Below are positions 1 to 11,469 of a DNA stretch of 64,000 nt, one piece after another. The stretch's first letter is position 1. Every line of letters begins with the position of its first letter. The translations under genes were made by a program, and so were the position numbers. Origin of the DNA: Phialocephala subalpina (lineage: Eukaryota; Ascomycota; Leotiomycetes; Helotiales; Mollisiaceae); NCBI GenBank assembly GCA_900073065.1, contig FJOG01000012.1, positions 1,263,253 through 1,327,252 on the forward strand, in the 5' to 3' direction. Below the pieces are notes generated by a model. That model saw nothing but the letters and a program-made list of their open reading frames with translations, was not told where the DNA came from and searched no databases.

Positions 1-25
1 CCTGCGCCTTAATCAGGAAGTGGCC

Positions 26-2273
26 ATGCCTGAGCCCCTTCCAGTAGGGAAAAGGGTCACGTCCTGCGATCAATGTGCGCATACAAAGAAACGCTGCGAT
101 CGCAAAGCTCCCTGCTCAACTTGCACGGGAAAACATCGTGCCTGTACTTATGAACGCCAGATGTCTTCCTCAAACCAGACAACACTCTCAAACCAAGTGG
201 AGGCTTCACAGTCTCCTGGCGAGGAGGACTATGTTTCGGACCTGGAAGTCAATTATGACTTCGAAGACAATCTAAACTTTCCCCAGCCGTTTTCCATGAC
301 AAATTTGACCGACGCAGACTGGCTAGACTTGGACTGGAACGCCCAATTCCCGATGCAAGTACCAGGGAACGCTCCAAGTCATAACGAGCTTCACAGCCAA
401 AATCTAAGCCAATCCTCGAGCAGTTGCCAACTCCAGCTTTCTTGTAGTCTAACATCTATCCACGAGAGCACAAGATTCCAGCCATCGTTTGATTTTCTCC
501 TGAACTTTACCCGAGCATCCGGCCTAAAGGTAATCTTCAATTACAAACGCTGTCGTTCACCACGTACCACCACATGTCATGTTTCCCAACAGTCATTTCA
601 TCACAATGAATCGACCTCTGAAGCTAGGATTCCTGGATCACAGGATTCCTGCCCTCGTCGCAAGTCTGGCTCAAACGTAATGTCGTCGACGCATAGAGTG
701 AGTCTTGTGAGCTTGATTGAGAGCCTTGACGATCCCCTATTTGGCCAGACGAAAGCTATTTGGGACAACTTCCGCGTCTCGCGGATCCGGTCGTCGCAAA
801 TTGCACTTGAATCTGTTGATGATCCAGACCGTGCTGACGAGCGCTGCTTACAATTTTTCTGCCCCGAGAACCTGCGAAAGTTCACTCGCCTTTTCTGGGA
901 TGAATGGTATCCACATTGCCCCATTATCCATAAGCCAACCTTCAATATGTTTAATGCCCCGGTCATGCTTCTGGTTCCCATGGCTATCATCGGCGCCTTC
1001 ATGTCCGACTTAGCTGAAGACGTGAGCCTGGCAATGGAATGGTTGGAGTTCGGAGAAGAGATTGTCTTTTCATCTGCCATCCTATCGGCTGAGCCTGTTG
1101 AGAGAGTGGCCTCTAAAGTCGACATTCCACCCTTAAGGGTCATACAGGCTGCGTATATGACCTGTATCCTACTTAACTGGGAAGGGAGTGACACCATGAA
1201 ACGCCGAGTCAGGCATCATCACTTCGCCGCTGTCGTCTCTGTAAGCAAAGCATATCTGACAAAACAGAAGGCAATTCTAAGTTTGTTTGGTACGATATAG
1301 GCTGTCCGCGAAATCGGTGTTTCAAGCTCAAATCACTACCCTTTCGACTTCGTCAACGCGTGCAATTTCTCGTGGCACAAATTCATCGAACGCGAAGAGG
1401 CGATCCGGTAAATAAAAATAGAAACCCGATTACGTTCCAGCACCAGGCAAACTAACCTAACATCAGGACGTTTACCTACGTGTTTCTGCTCGACACGGCC
1501 TTTGTGATCTTCAACAACACGCCACCCAGGATGGTCCTCCACGAAATGAACCTCGACATGACGACCCCCGAATCCTGCTTCCAGGCAGACAACGCCGCAG
1601 ACTGCTATAGACGCTGGCACGCCCACGTTTCTCAGCATTTCGCCCTTCCCGGCTCGACGCCTCTGCTTTTAGGGGAGGCGATCAGTATCCTCATGCGGGA
1701 CAATTACGATGCTCATGCTCTCCGGTTTGCAAATCTGAGCACGTTGAGTCTCTTCACGGTCGTTGCTGGTATGCATTTTCTTTCCTCCTTCTTTCCTCCT
1801 TCATTCCCCATTTCTTTCCATTATGCTACAAAGCCGAAACCTCATTGGCATGACACTGCGCTTTCTGACGATTGGTTAATGTGCTAGGCCTCCACACAGT
1901 CGTCTTCCAACAACTCAGCCTCTTCACCTGCCTCCCCACTAGCCTGCAACCCGTGCGTGCCGCGTTGTCGAGATGGCAATCGCTCTGGCGGCTGCGGAGC
2001 GACCACGTTCACATCCACTCACACGACACTGGCATGACGCCCGGGCGGGAATCGTGGCAGGATACAGGGTTCATAGGGCAAGCGCAGGAGTTTGCTCGGC
2101 TTGTTATTGCGAGGCTCGATAGAGTGGAGGGTCAAACAAGGGCGGTTGGGAATGTAGTGGGGTTAAGACAGGCTACGCCCTCGGCGGAAGCGGCGGCCGG
2201 AGAGAAGCTAGATGATACGAGTATGACTGTGGTGACGGATCTTATGCTTAGCTTGACTTTTGGTGGGGGTTAA
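26..2273 (+). CDS. Zn2Cys6 fungal-specific transcription factor
   Basis: Predicted nuclear DNA-binding regulator. The first ATG at 26 gives an N-terminal zinc binuclear cluster with Cys at residues 14, 17, 24, 30, 33 and 40 (C-x2-C-x6-C-x5-C-x2-C-x6-C). A fungal_trans-type middle domain begins near FCPENLRKFTRLFWDEW and includes FTYVFLLDTAFVIFN. My model has five exons: 26-529, 593-1240, 1301-1407, 1467-1768 and 1888-2273, totalling 1947 nt and 648 aa. All junctions are GT..AG and keep frame. The first intron (63 nt) is a multiple of three, so it could be retained; I remove it because its translation is odd and Cys-rich. The gene converges on the next regulator. The target pathway is unknown. 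It might also be intact further upstream, but the cluster begins only 13 residues after this ATG, which suits the family. Confidence 0.9.
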
Positions 2274-2768
2274 TCAAGCTACTATATTGTATTGTACTGT
2301 ATATGCTAAGAGTATGATTGATGAACTTATAAGAACCTAAGTTCCGTTCTTTCGTACTTGTACCAGCTCGTATAAAGGGGTTCTCTCCTCAATTTCACGA
2401 AGAGGGTTGCAAGGAGATTAGTGGTGGGATTAGTAATACTTTTCAATTTATTGCTAATTCTCCCTTGCGCATTTCTAGTAGATTTAGCTAAAAAGGGTAA
2501 TCATTGGGCAGTTCTTGCCTACGCTGAATTCTTGTCTGAACACTTCAAACCCTGTAAATAACAGCCAGACTTAGAATTAGGGAAATAGGAAAAGATAAAT
2601 ACGAAGATTAGAAGGGATCATATTTATTATTATAAATTTGTCAAGGGACTAGACTTTAATCTTAAAAGAATCATTGAAATTTTGAACTGTTGCGAGGGAG
2701 AGGTGGAAATAAGCTTCGGTTTCACGGGATTCGAGGAGATAATAGCTAATTGAATACAAACATTTTGT
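2274..2768. other. intergenic, convergent 3' ends
   Basis: AT-rich spacer between two convergent regulators. It must hold both 3' UTRs. I see no coding frame, repeat or RNA gene. The part next to 2769 may belong to the alternative last exon of the neighbouring minus-strand gene. Confidence 0.5.
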
Positions 2769-2923
2769 CTATCCACCTAAAACCCAAGAAGCATCTGCAC
2801 TACCATACATCTCATCACAAATTGTCGTCCCAAAATCCATATCAATGTCCATTCCATCGCCGACTAGATTCTGAAGGAAATCGACATTTTCATCGTAGTC
2901 AATAGCAGGTTCTAGATGAGGGG

Positions 2924-4962
2924 TCATAGTGGAAGCTTGTCAAGCCATGCTAGCTCTTCGGACAGGAGGCTTACTGCGGGATCAATCGCTTGGAAGTTGT
3001 TGTTGGTGATGCTGATCGTCCTTGAAGCGCTTGCGTGATGCCGTGCCGTTGGTTCTGGGGGGGAGGACACGTGATGCGCCGTATGCGAGAACTCGAGACG
3101 TTGAGGATTGACGAATGAGGAGAGCTCATCTGAGACCTCTGCAGAATTTGTCTCCCTGCTGTGAATACCACCTGCGGGTGCTGAACTAGTGCCCAGCGTA
3201 GGCATAGGCTCAGTCACAATTTGGATATTCGCCAGCCTCAACGCATCCTCCAATAAGTGCGTCGCTTCGTCGGCCGGTTGGTAGTTATCGCGCAGCTTCT
3301 GGAGGATTTGCATGCACTGTGCCAGTCCTTTCGTAGCCTCTTTCCAGATCTGAGCCCGGTTGCTGGCGGATTTGATGCTTTGGATGTGGCTGATGATTGC
3401 AGGGAGCAGCACGGTGACGGCAGTGGTGGGTAGATATCGAGTCAAGTTGAGTTTGTACAACTCCATGTGTATTCTCGTGGTCTCCATCGACGCTTCACGG
3501 ATTATTCTGCGTGATGTTTGCGGACCACTGTGTTCCTGCAATGATGCTGCGGGTGTTGCTGAGAGGGCTCGAGGCCGATGTAGTGTTGAGCGGGTTGCTA
3601 GGTAAATCATATGGAGGACTGCTTGCTCGATGATGAGAGAATCGCCATCTGCTGCAACACGCTCAGCAGTCAGGGTGGTATGCAGCATCCCCGTTGGTAA
3701 CGACTGGAGCCAATGTGCGAGCTCGTCTCCGCAGGCTTCAAAGCCGTCGGCCTTTGGGTTTGGAAGTAGAACTACTTGCGAACGTGATTTGCCATTTGGC
3801 TCTGATCCAATTCCATGGTCTCGGACCTGTGGATAGTATTGTGTTTTCAAGATATGGCCGATACAGATACACAGCTCAGCCTTTGCGATGAACGTCTTAG
3901 CGAGTTTCAACTGGAGGGAAGTATCTTGAACGACACGACATTCGGAAAGGGAGATGGTGAGGTTGCACGCGCCAAATTTTCGGATTTCGAAATCATCGAG
4001 AGTAAGTATCGGTGTAGTAAAGGAGTCGCAATCGTCTTCTTCGATCCTGGGAGTTCTTCTCAGGCCGAGGGCTAAAAGGCGATCTCTTGTGAAGCAACAC
4101 CACCAGACGCGATTCCACACCTTTTGATCTCTGGCGTCAAGTTCAACAATCGCAGCGCGATTATGAAATGAGGTGGTTATTGAGATAGCAACACCAAGCC
4201 AATGCCAATCATCCTTCCCATCACTCGGTACCTCATGCCAATAGGTCATTAGCAGAAGAGACTGGACAACTGCAAGTTTGTCATCGATCTCGTAATCGAA
4301 ATCATATAAAAGCTATATTTGAATTAATAAATCCCATCTTTGGGCATGAACTACGCGCATACCTTGACTTTCTGGTAGAATGCTGCCCGCGCCTCTCTAC
4401 GGGTACTATATCCAGCTATCTGCAAAGACATCTGATCAACAAAGGCGGATCCGGCGAAAAGAATCGCCTGAAATAGTAACAAGCTTATCCTTTGATCCTC
4501 TTCCACATATTCACCTATATTGCTAGCACAAGTTGTGGCCAGAAATTCGTGTAAGTTGATGAGAGGTAAAGATGGATGCACGTATTCAATATAACCTCGA
4601 AGAAGGGCATTCTTCAATGAGGTGTCTGGTATCGTGAGAGCTCCTTTGTACCAAAGGTATTGTAGATCGTCTGACTTCATGTTGTATCGAGCCTTGATAT
4701 AGCTGGGAAGTGGAATTTCAGTAGAAGATCCGTGAGGATTGACGTCCGGTACATCTAGGGCGGAGGCGGCGAGGTCACCATGGTATGAAACGGTGTTGAT
4801 AAGAGTTGGCCAGTGATGAGCAAGTGCGGCGTCCAAACGCGAGACGTCATCGTCTTCTTCGTCTGGGTTCTCTGATTCATCAGATGCTTGGGGCCAGGGA
4901 ATGCCGCCTATCGAGGGATTCCAATGCTCAGTGGGGGACATGATGCTTCTTTGACCTCGCAT
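2924..4962 (-). CDS. fungal_trans regulator, CTF1-beta-like, no visible zinc cluster
   Basis: Resembles the cutinase transcription factor 1-beta group. Family-typical segments are YLWYKGALTIPDTSLKNALL, LLYDFDYEIDD and SLLLMTYWHEVP, followed by DDWHWLGVAISI. Exon 1 is 4363-4962 and exon 2 2924-4312. The 50-nt intron 4313-4362 is chosen because its acceptor restores LLYDFDYEIDD. This gives 662 aa. I find no C-x2-C-x6-C motif upstream of the ATG at 4962, in frame or as a nearby exon, so the DNA-binding domain seems lost or never present. The C-terminus is uncertain: a GTAAGC donor at 2974 and a pyrimidine-rich acceptor at 2871 (104 nt) would instead join to an acidic tail containing GDGMDIDMDF ending at 2769 (679 aa). 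The tail looks coding. The role as a regulator is a family inference. Confidence 0.8.
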
Positions 4963-6380
4963 CCAGAGACTCGTGTAGGTAAGAAAAATAATAATTGAAT
5001 CGACAATTTTTGTAGGGGAGGGTTTCTAATGTTGAGAGGCTCGCTGCGAAGCTCTTGGTTGTGGGATGCAGTCGAGGGGAAGGTACGGTGGTTGAATTAG
5101 TGCAGGCTTAGCTTTAATACCTGAGGCATCGATATAGAATCGATTCACGCTAGTATTAATTAGGTATCGCGAAAATCGACCCTTATCGATACCGCTTATC
5201 GGGTATTAAAGCCAAGCCTGGTGCGGACTGAGGGGGTCGCATTGTCATTTGCGGGGTACGGTTACGGAGAAGGCATGCCCTAGATGTAATTACTAGATCT
5301 CGCATAAGTCTAGCAAAACAAATTTAGGACCAGGGTGGATTTGAATGTGGCGGTCTGGGGTGAAACAATTGCAGGAACAGTGGGTTCTGCCCACTTTGGT
5401 GGGGTGATTTCTGCTCCCACAATCCACTCCTACCCTCACCGCACCGCGCCTTTGAGATCTCCGCAAGACTTGCTATATATAGCTTTTAGCCGTGTTATTC
5501 AATTTAGAGTAATGAGTTACCTATGTACAGGTTCCTGCACCCAGCTGCAATCTTTCTTTCGTGGGATTCCATAGCTAACACTATTTGAAAGCAAGATTGA
5601 AAGCATCGTATTGGAGCCCAACTAGCGCGCAGTGTTTGGATGAAATCACCAAATTCGAATTAGATTTTTTTTAAGAGTACGCCGCACTACTTGGATGAGA
5701 GGCAGGGAAGCACTTCAAGGTAGCCTAAAGTGTCTAGAAGGAATTTTTCACCAAAAAACTACTGCAAGCGCTCAACGCTGATAAAAAAAATCGCAATTTT
5801 GAATTTATAAATTATTATAGTTATTAAATTTAAAACTTCTTAAAAATAAATATAATATTTAAAAGAATAAAATACGGATTATAAAATATAAATACATTTT
5901 AAATTTATATAAATTATAAAAATCATAATATAGTCTCTTATATCTTTGTTAATAGTTATATAGAAATGTTTATAGCCGAGCAGTATACAAGTGCGAGTTC
6001 TTATAACAAATAAGTTGGACAATTGCTCAGCAAATAGAAGTCATATGTTCGAATAAAATGACGTTGAATTGGTGTTGTTCGGTAAATTGTGAGGCTGAAT
6101 AGAAAATCAGCTCCGACAGAAACCCTGTAAAGGAGCAGAAACGGATTCCCTGGCAGGGTTGGTAAGGAAACTGTAGCTGGGGCACATAGGAGGCCAAAAT
6201 GGGTTCCACGTTATAGTGCTCAGGCATACTCACCCTCGGCTCAGGTCAAAGTGGCCGCTGCTCACGTCTAGAGACTAAAACAGAACCAGCGAAGGTAAGA
6301 TTAGAGTCTGACTTTTCTGGGAGGTTTCTACAGTATTGTGTCATGTCTCAATCCATGTGGTTGGGTAAAAGTGATTGCCG
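4963..6380. other. non-coding region with AT-rich block
   Basis: No supported gene. It contains the foldback at 5101-5225 and a block at about 5785-5990 that is almost pure A/T, similar in character to 44846-45140. Such blocks in filamentous ascomycetes often come from repeat-induced point mutation of old transposons, which is an inference here. Short open frames at 5335-5574 and 6027-6233 lack family features or splice support. Confidence 0.5.
5101..5225. repeat. imperfect foldback (inverted repeat), MITE-like
   Basis: The two halves are imperfect reverse complements around 5160. The left arm has AGGCTTAGCTTTAATACC then GCATCGATATAG. The reverse of the right arm has AGGCTTGGCTTTAATACC then GGTATCGATA. 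I estimate roughly 80% match by eye over about 60 bp. It lies about 140 bp upstream of the ATG of the CTF1-beta-like gene, so it could affect its transcription. I could not fix a convincing target-site duplication, so transposon origin is inference. Confidence 0.7.
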
Positions 6381-6388
6381 GCCCAGCG

Positions 6389-7048
6389 CAGTGTGGGAAA
6401 TTCAATAATACTCAATAACGAAAATGAGTTAAGTTATTCTATTCATGAATAACTCACGTGTTACTCTTATTCTATTCAATAATAATCATTATTATTCAAT
6501 AAGTTATTGAATAAAATCACGTGCTAATGGTAACTTTACTTAATTGGCTAAATACGCGAAATGCTTAAAGAGTAACATCTTCTATTTAATTTAGCGTATT
6601 TGTTCTTAGAATACAAGATGGGGAAGAAAGAGTGTAGGTAGAGAAAACCCTTAAAACAAGTAAAACACTCTAACCAAGCTAACAGCAGCATCACGTGCAC
6701 TTGCACGTGCACAGTTAGTCTAAGAACCAAATCTGGGGGGAAAATCCTAAGAATTTGTTTTATATCAAAGAAAAGTAGTTTCTAGATTTTCTTTTGATTC
6801 AAATCATAGATATCTTTGGTTTTTAACATAGAGAATAGAAAGGTTCTAAGTTTATTATTGTATTTAAATTCTATATAATATTATATGCAAAAGTCACGTG
6901 GTTATTCAATAACGTTGAATAATTATTAATTATTCTATTCTATTCTATTCAATAGCTTAGTCATAAACTCGTTACTCTTATTCTATTGAATAATACTCAA
7001 TATTATTCAATAATTATTCAAATAATTGAGTAATCCTTTCCCACACTG
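6389..7048. mobile_element. non-autonomous hAT-type element with 8-bp TSD
   Basis: A 660-bp AT-rich insertion with perfect 12-bp terminal inverted repeats, CAGTGTGGGAAA at 6389-6400 and its complement ending at 7048. Perfect 8-bp direct duplications GCCCAGCG flank it at 6381-6388 and 7049-7056. An 8-bp duplication with CAG..CTG termini is characteristic of the hAT superfamily. There is no transposase frame, so it would need one in trans. The interior is full of ATTCAATA/TATTGAAT-type subrepeats and has five CACGTG hexamers (6455, 6518, 6692, 6704, 6895). Perfect ends and duplication suggest a fairly recent insertion. It sits between a regulator and the MFS gene. Confidence 0.92.
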
Positions 7049-7388
7049 GCCCAGCGCGAGTTTGATAGCGAAAGAATAGAGATACAACTTTGAAAATTAA
7101 GATATCAGTTCAAAACTAAGACTGGCAAAGACAAATGTTGTATAGAAGCGTCATATTTGAGCGAGACTATTCACATTCCTCTTACCAAGGTTGGATCTCA
7201 AAGGTGGATAGAGCCCTTCTCCTTTTTGTCCTGTAAACGACGAGCAGTTCTCCCCGATATGGGTCTTATATTGATTGAGATTTAACTAACACCGCCGCTT
7301 CGACATCCGTAGGTGTCCATTTCCAGGGTCCCAACCTGCCTTACGAGGGGATATTTTGGAATGCCACCAAACCTTTCCCAAGGACCCT

Positions 7389-9123
7389 CTAAACCTTCTC
7401 ATCAAAGATCTCATGCTCTTGACCCAACGTAGCACTCCTCTCCACATCATCTTCCTTGTCAACTTTGTTCTTCGCATCCTGCTTAGCCTGCCACTTCAAA
7501 CCAAAATGTATCCCCACGAAAATGACAGTTGCCACACAGGCAAATCCCAAATACAGCTTCGCTCCAATCCTCCAATGCGGCGCTTCCTTTGCCGGAAACG
7601 CAGCTATCGGTACGAACGCACTTTGCAGATAAGACAGAATGGTGCCAGTAGCGAATAGCACAGTGCGGACTTCGGGTTCGCCTTCGAGGTAAGTAGACGC
7701 CCAGGCGCAGAGAAGCATTGTTGAGACGGATCCGATGTAGTTCATGTACCAACCTGCCATATAGGTGTGTTGATTGCTTGGACGAATGATTAGGATGATG
7801 AGGGATGTGATGTTGATTGCCTGCAGATCGTCAGCTTGAGCTTAATCCGGCAACGAAAAACAATTACCGAGTGCGTGAGCAGGAAGGGTAATCGCTTGCC
7901 AGTCCAATCACTGAAACCACTGAACAACAGCTCACAAACAAGAGCAATGGCTTGACCAGCAATGGGCAGGTAATTCAGCTTCGCGACAGAATAATTCAGT
8001 TTTCCGTTCGGGAGTTTGAGAGACTTGAGCCAGAGGTTGAAATAACTAGTCGGCGTCGTATTCCCACCAATTGCCCACGCAATAGCGAAAGCCCATAACT
8101 GCCAGAACGTAAAGCACCTTAAGAACTTCTTAATCGTGATCCCAATCTGAGGTTTTCGACCAACACGTCTCGAACGTGCCAAAGCAATCTCAATATGGCG
8201 AGGCTTGAGATACCATTTCGAGAGAGGACTTTGACGATCCGGAAACCCGGGAAGGAGGAAGAAAGCGCACAGAGCGACAAAAATGGTGCAGATGCCGTTG
8301 ATGATGAACGCCCATCGCCAGCCGGAACGGCCCAAAGCACCGTCAAGGTTCGTTGAGAGTGCACCTTGCATTGCTCCTGAAAGCATCGCTCCAACTGGCT
8401 GGGCAATGTTGTAGATGCTCATGCGGAGAGCCATTTCGTGGGGGAGATACCATTGGCTAATAATGGTGAAATAGCCGGGCCAGGTACAGCCTTCGAAGAA
8501 ACCGATAAGGAAACGGAGGCCGTAGACTTGCTCGGACTTGGTGACGGTGGACAAGCAGCAGGTTAGGATACCCCACATGACCTCGCACGCTGGTAGCCAG
8601 ACAGAGGGGCCAATGTAGGAGATTGTGATGCAGGAGATGTAAAGCATCACCATGTACCCGATGCTACGGTAAGTTAGCATTGGTATTTCTAATCCATGAC
8701 TGTCGCAGAGACAATAGCACAAGGGGACTCACTTAAAGTAAGTGGTGAAATAGTTCAGCTCATTTCCATATAGCTTCAGGTCCTCCTTCATGCCAGAGAC
8801 GTATGCATTGCTCTGTTTGCCAATTAGCAAGATCATTAACGCGAGGTGCGAAAGAAGGTTAGATCTTACAATGTTGGTCTGATCAAGGTATTTGAACGTG
8901 TACCCAAGGAAGCCGATGGTCAGGAAGAACAAGTCCAGCCGCCACACCTAGATATAAAATCAGATTGTGTCAAATATATGGGAGAGGGTGGCCGAACAAA
9001 TGCTCTCTCCTCCTTAGGATCAATGTCATCCACAGGTTCACTGTCAACGGAGATAACTCCGCTACTAGAGATCTTCTCATTAGGTAGTTGCGGGCTATCT
9101 GGCGTGACTTTCTTGGTCGCCAT
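7389..9123 (-). CDS. MFS permease, allantoate/pantothenate (Seo1/Liz1-like, ACS) type
   Basis: Polytopic plasma-membrane symporter for an organic anion or vitamin-like substrate, by family. Five exons on the minus strand: 8998-9123, 8870-8947, 8733-8812, 7868-8663 and 7389-7820. They sum to 1512 nt, giving 503 aa. Junctions restore family-typical stretches: RLDLFFLTIGFLGYTFKYLD, NAYVSGMKEDLKLYGNELNY, FNIGYMVMLY, and RFLIGFFEGCTWPGYFTIIS between TM segments. The first donor is the unusual GTTCGG, yet the join FVWRLD fits the family. About 12 TM segments, with cytosolic ends. The substrate cannot be read from sequence; pantothenate, biotin or small-peptide-like substrates are all possible. The upstream side faces the degenerate gap region. 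Confidence 0.9.
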
Positions 9124-9996
9124 TTTTGAGGTTCACCACGATGGGAAGGAGACGTATCAACGGGAACTCAAAGGACGAATCAACACTGTCGCAGATCAAA
9201 CATAAGAAAATCTGGACCGAAGTAAGTGAAGCATCACTTTATACCTTGTCTCGGCAATCATGAACTCTTGGGTTTTGGCTGTGCGCCTCAAAATGTTGAC
9301 AAGATGGAGTCGAAATGCGTCAACTTGAGCAATAAAGACGTGCTTTCTATAAATCCACTTTCCCGATGCCAAGCGACGCACCCTAAAGAACCTCCACTTT
9401 GAGGCGCGATAATAACCAACAGAACATGAAAATAGAAGAAATACTGCCATGAAGACAATGAAAAAGCATCGGCAGACGCTGGTCTAGATTTCAGAACCTG
9501 ATCTGTATTGCTCATTGTTGTACAACGATTTAAAGGCATGGTTAATCTCAGAGTTCCCTTCCTCAATTTTCGCTTGCATCCATTGGTGGCGTTTCCGTTT
9601 GTCACCTCGAGCCACTTTCAAGTATGTCAGCGGAGCATACATATAAGAGGCGATCCACCAGATAAAGATCACATCAACTGGAGAAATGAAGACGTGCTTT
9701 TATGGGCAGATAAAACAAGGGTAGACGCCGAAGGGTCCTATAAAATGAATCTTTCAGGGTCTGCCCGGCGTTTGTCGGAATTGCCCTACGCGGGGTAGGC
9801 CTCCGAAAATCCTCGTATTGGAATAATTCTTTATCCGAATCCGAGAATAATTCGCCTATAAGGTAGGTATTTATTTCAGGAAGAGACACGCAGTTTCATT
9901 GTCCAGCAAGAAAAACTGTTGCTGTGCAAGAATCCGAAGGACGGGGTGAAGGTTGAACGTGGCGTTCTAGCGTATCCTCGCTAACGAGCCTGCGGA
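9124..9996. other. unassigned region left of gap 1
   Basis: Several frames of 60-105 codons on the minus strand (for example 9484-9672 and 9674-9889) look partly protein-like, with a short hydrophobic stretch (IFIWWIASYMYAPLTYL). I recognise no family and no consistent exon chain. They could be remnants of a gene interrupted by the gap. Confidence 0.35.
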
Positions 9997-10679
9997 NNNN
10001 NNNNNNNNNNNNNNNNNNNNNNNNNNNNNNNNNNNNNNNNNNNNNNNNNNNNNNNNNNNNNNNNNNNNNNNNNNNNNNNNNNNNNNNNNNNNNNNNNNNN
10101 NNNNNNNNNNNNNNNNNNNNNNNNNNNNNNNNNNNNNNNNNNNNNNNNNNNNNNNNNNNNNNNNNNNNNNNNNNNNNNNNNNNNNNNNNNNNNNNNNNNN
10201 NNNNNNNNNNNNNNNNNNNNNNNNNNNNNNNNNNNNNNNNNNNNNNNNNNNNNNNNNNNNNNNNNNNNNNNNNNNNNNNNNNNNNNNNNNNNNNNNNNNN
10301 NNNNNNNNNNNNNNNNNNNNNNNNNNNNNNNNNNNNNNNNNNNNNNNNNNNNNNNNNNNNNNNNNNNNNNNNNNNNNNNNNNNNNNNNNNNNNNNNNNNN
10401 NNNNNNNNNNNNNNNNNNNNNNNNNNNNNNNNNNNNNNNNNNNNNNNNNNNNNNNNNNNNNNNNNNNNNNNNNNNNNNNNNNNNNNNNNNNNNNNNNNNN
10501 NNNNNNNNNNNNNNNNNNNNNNNNNNNNNNNNNNNNNNNNNNNNNNNNNNNNNNNNNNNNNNNNNNNNNNNNNNNNNNNNNNNNNNNNNNNNNNNNNNNN
10601 NNNNNNNNNNNNNNNNNNNNNNNNNNNNNNNNNNNNNNNNNNNNNNNNGTAAAACACAGACTTTTGTCCGCAGGCTCGT
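9984..10679. repeat. 13-bp inverted repeat bracketing gap 1
   Basis: ACGAGCCTGCGGA ends exactly at the left gap edge, and TCCGCAGGCTCGT lies 18 bp inside the right edge. Exact complementarity is visible. Whether these are ends of a transposon or arms of a larger palindrome cannot be decided with the middle missing. Confidence 0.7.
9997..10648. other. assembly gap (652 N)
   Basis: Unknown bases. The gap is bracketed by a 13-bp inverted repeat, ACGAGCCTGCGGA at 9984-9996 and its exact complement at 10667-10679. A hidden palindrome or terminal-repeat element could therefore explain the failed assembly. Confidence 0.95.
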
Positions 10680-11469
10680 AACTCGTAAAGTTATAGATAG
10701 GGGCATTATCACCCCATACGCAAGGCCTGACCGTGCTACTTCCTCTGTGAGCAAGGTAATGACCACCTTATAGGTACCGCCGTTATTTCATCGAGGATGT
10801 CCACAAGTGTCCTGGCTGTAAGCACAACATAGAAGCATAAAAAGAAATGTTGGAAGCTCCTCAGAAAACAAGACAATCAATCAATTTATCAAGCTCAAAA
10901 CACCTCCGTTCAACATCCGCATCCTAAGTTGAGAATGCTAATGAGAAACAAAATGCTTCCCTTGACGGAAAGGTCCCATAGATTCCGACTTGCAACAAAA
11001 AAGAAGACGATTCACAACAAATGTGGAGTTTTCAAGGGCGGAAGCTGATGCGTTCAGGCGGGGTAATGCTCGCTAAAATTATAGGGGGATCAAAACACTG
11101 ACTAAGATTCCGTCGCATTCAAGAGCGAAACACTCCCCTTCGCTTTTACAACTTTTGTAGGCTCAAGATTCCGTGTAGGCAGATGAAATTTAAAGACAGA
11201 CCGAAAATCATGCTCCCGAAGAATGAAACGTCTTCAGCTAATGATTCGAAATGATGTGCAACGCCAGATCACGAGGCAGATTTGCTCACCCCAGCCCTAG
11301 GCTCAGCCTCTTTTACCCAGCCTCATTTAGACTCACGGCCAACCTTCGCTAGCTGAGTGGAACGAGGCTCTGCTGAACATTGCAAGAATATTACTCATGC
11401 TTCGTGGGATTTCTCTATCATAATCACCGAAGCCGGCTCGGAGATTCTTCTACTCGAAGATCGAAAACG
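10649..11469. other. upstream region of first NLR gene, with two copies of a dispersed motif
   Basis: No gene seen. It holds a diverged copy (about 10675-10704, ending in TTATAGATAGGGG) and a clear copy (11058-11087) of the GCTCGCTA..TTATAGGGG motif. The immediate 5' flank of the NLR start is unremarkable. Confidence 0.5.
11058..11087 (+). repeat. dispersed motif, copy A
   Basis: Begins GCGGGGTAATGCTCGCTA and runs on into AAATTATAGGGG. It shares an exact 20-mer, GCTCGCTAAAATTATAGGGG, with the copy at 18111-18136, and the first 18 bases (one mismatch) with the copy at 14359-14376. All are in the same orientation. Confidence 0.8.

Noticed and set aside
601..1197. Antisense frame of 198 codons over the first regulator
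   Set aside because: Shadow of a strongly supported gene; no domain.
9896..10766. Long open frames across the N gap
   Set aside because: They consist almost wholly of unknown bases.
11380..11469. In-frame upstream start for the first NLR (30 extra residues)
   Set aside because: The extra residues have no family resemblance, while MDPLTVLGLAS is repeated almost exactly at the start of the third NLR.
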